The position numbers were made by a program, and so were the translations under genes. A stretch of DNA of 35,825 nt from an uncultured Clostridia bacterium (GTDB lineage Bacteria > Bacillota > Clostridia > TANB77 > CAG-508). The stretch lies in the NCBI GenBank assembly GCA_947626335.1, contig CANQRY010000014.1, positions 1 to 35,825 on the forward strand, written 5' to 3'. Shown in pieces: positions 35,779 through 35,825 of this stretch; position 1 is the stretch's first letter, and each line of letters opens with the position of its first letter. Below the pieces are notes generated by a model. It had not been told where the DNA came from, ran no database searches, and was given only the letters and a program-made list of their open reading frames with translations.

Positions 35779-35825
35779 TTATCTTTTTTCTAATCCTTCA
35801 ATGTCAATTGCTTCAACACTTTTAT
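35779..35825 (-). CDS. C-terminal fragment of a gene running off the right edge
   Basis: On the minus strand one frame is open from the window edge and reads KSVEAIDIEGLEKR before TAA (35779-35781). The composition looks coding, but the piece is too short to identify. The gene is cut by the window, not truncated in the genome as far as can be seen. Confidence 0.35.
   Translation of the reverse strand, partial: KSVEAIDIEGLEKR

Noticed and set aside
1-35825. CRISPR array, rRNA or tRNA genes
   Set aside because: No regularly spaced repeats, no recognisable rRNA sequence, and no cloverleaf-like stretch with a clear T-loop was noticed on either strand by eye.

Overview
The window looks like a chromosomal segment of an uncultured-type, very AT-rich low-GC Gram-positive (Clostridia-like) bacterium. 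The grounds are Firmicutes-style strong Shine-Dalgarno sites, frequent TTG/GTG starts, AGA/CGT arginine codons, sigma-A promoters with 17-bp spacers, and Firmicutes housekeeping proteins (SMC, FtsH, RpoB/RpoC, a GdpP-type DHH phosphodiesterase, a DUF348/G5 cell-wall hydrolase). Species is not identifiable from sequence alone.

Layout. 1-1.8 kb: MurE-like Mur ligase (+). 1.8-3.7 kb: pilin-helix/formylglycine-enzyme-fold protein with a GC-rich, hypervariable-looking 3' end (-), divergent from a small XRE regulator (+). 3.7-8.6 kb: smc and an amidohydrolase (-). 8.7-11.9 kb: HD-GYP protein and a class B PBP with PASTA domains (+). 12-18.9 kb: gdpP-like, rplI, dnaB, tilS, ftsH (-). 19-19.9 kb: Rpn-type nuclease (-). 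20.3-28.2 kb: rpoB-rpoC with a long structured leader (-). 28.4-28.9 kb: small-multidrug-export family protein (+), then a 147-bp palindrome. 29-31.9 kb: sensor kinase and response regulator (-). 31.9-33.9 kb: AI-2E family transporter and exonuclease III (-). 34.1-34.6 kb: small membrane-anchored protein (+). 34.6-35.7 kb: DUF348/G5/SleB-type hydrolase (-). A gene fragment lies at the right edge.

Main discovery candidate. Three conserved genes (amidohydrolase, class B PBP, replicative helicase dnaB) cannot be read in one frame. They need four +1 shifts in total, and all four fall exactly on an in-frame CGG codon. Skipping the C gives a GGA/GGT glycine codon, at a family-conserved glycine in at least three cases. 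A by-eye scan of all roughly 10,800 codons of the predicted genes found only five in-frame CGG codons: these four, plus one in a small gene of unknown function (34330-34332) that reads through without a shift. This suggests that CGG is not read as an ordinary arginine codon and instead provokes, or is read through by, a +1 event (C-GGN read as Gly). The mechanism could be loss of tRNA-Arg(CCG) or a frameshift-suppressor tRNA-Gly. Assembly error is the main alternative and can be tested directly.

Second candidate. The 3' end of the gene at 1784-3286 has the hallmarks of a diversity-generating-retroelement variable region: C-type-lectin/FGE-like C-terminus, about 60% GC over 120 bp in an AT-rich gene, Asn-rich pattern with AAY-like codon remnants, and a hairpin just after the stop. 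No reverse transcriptase or template repeat is in the window.
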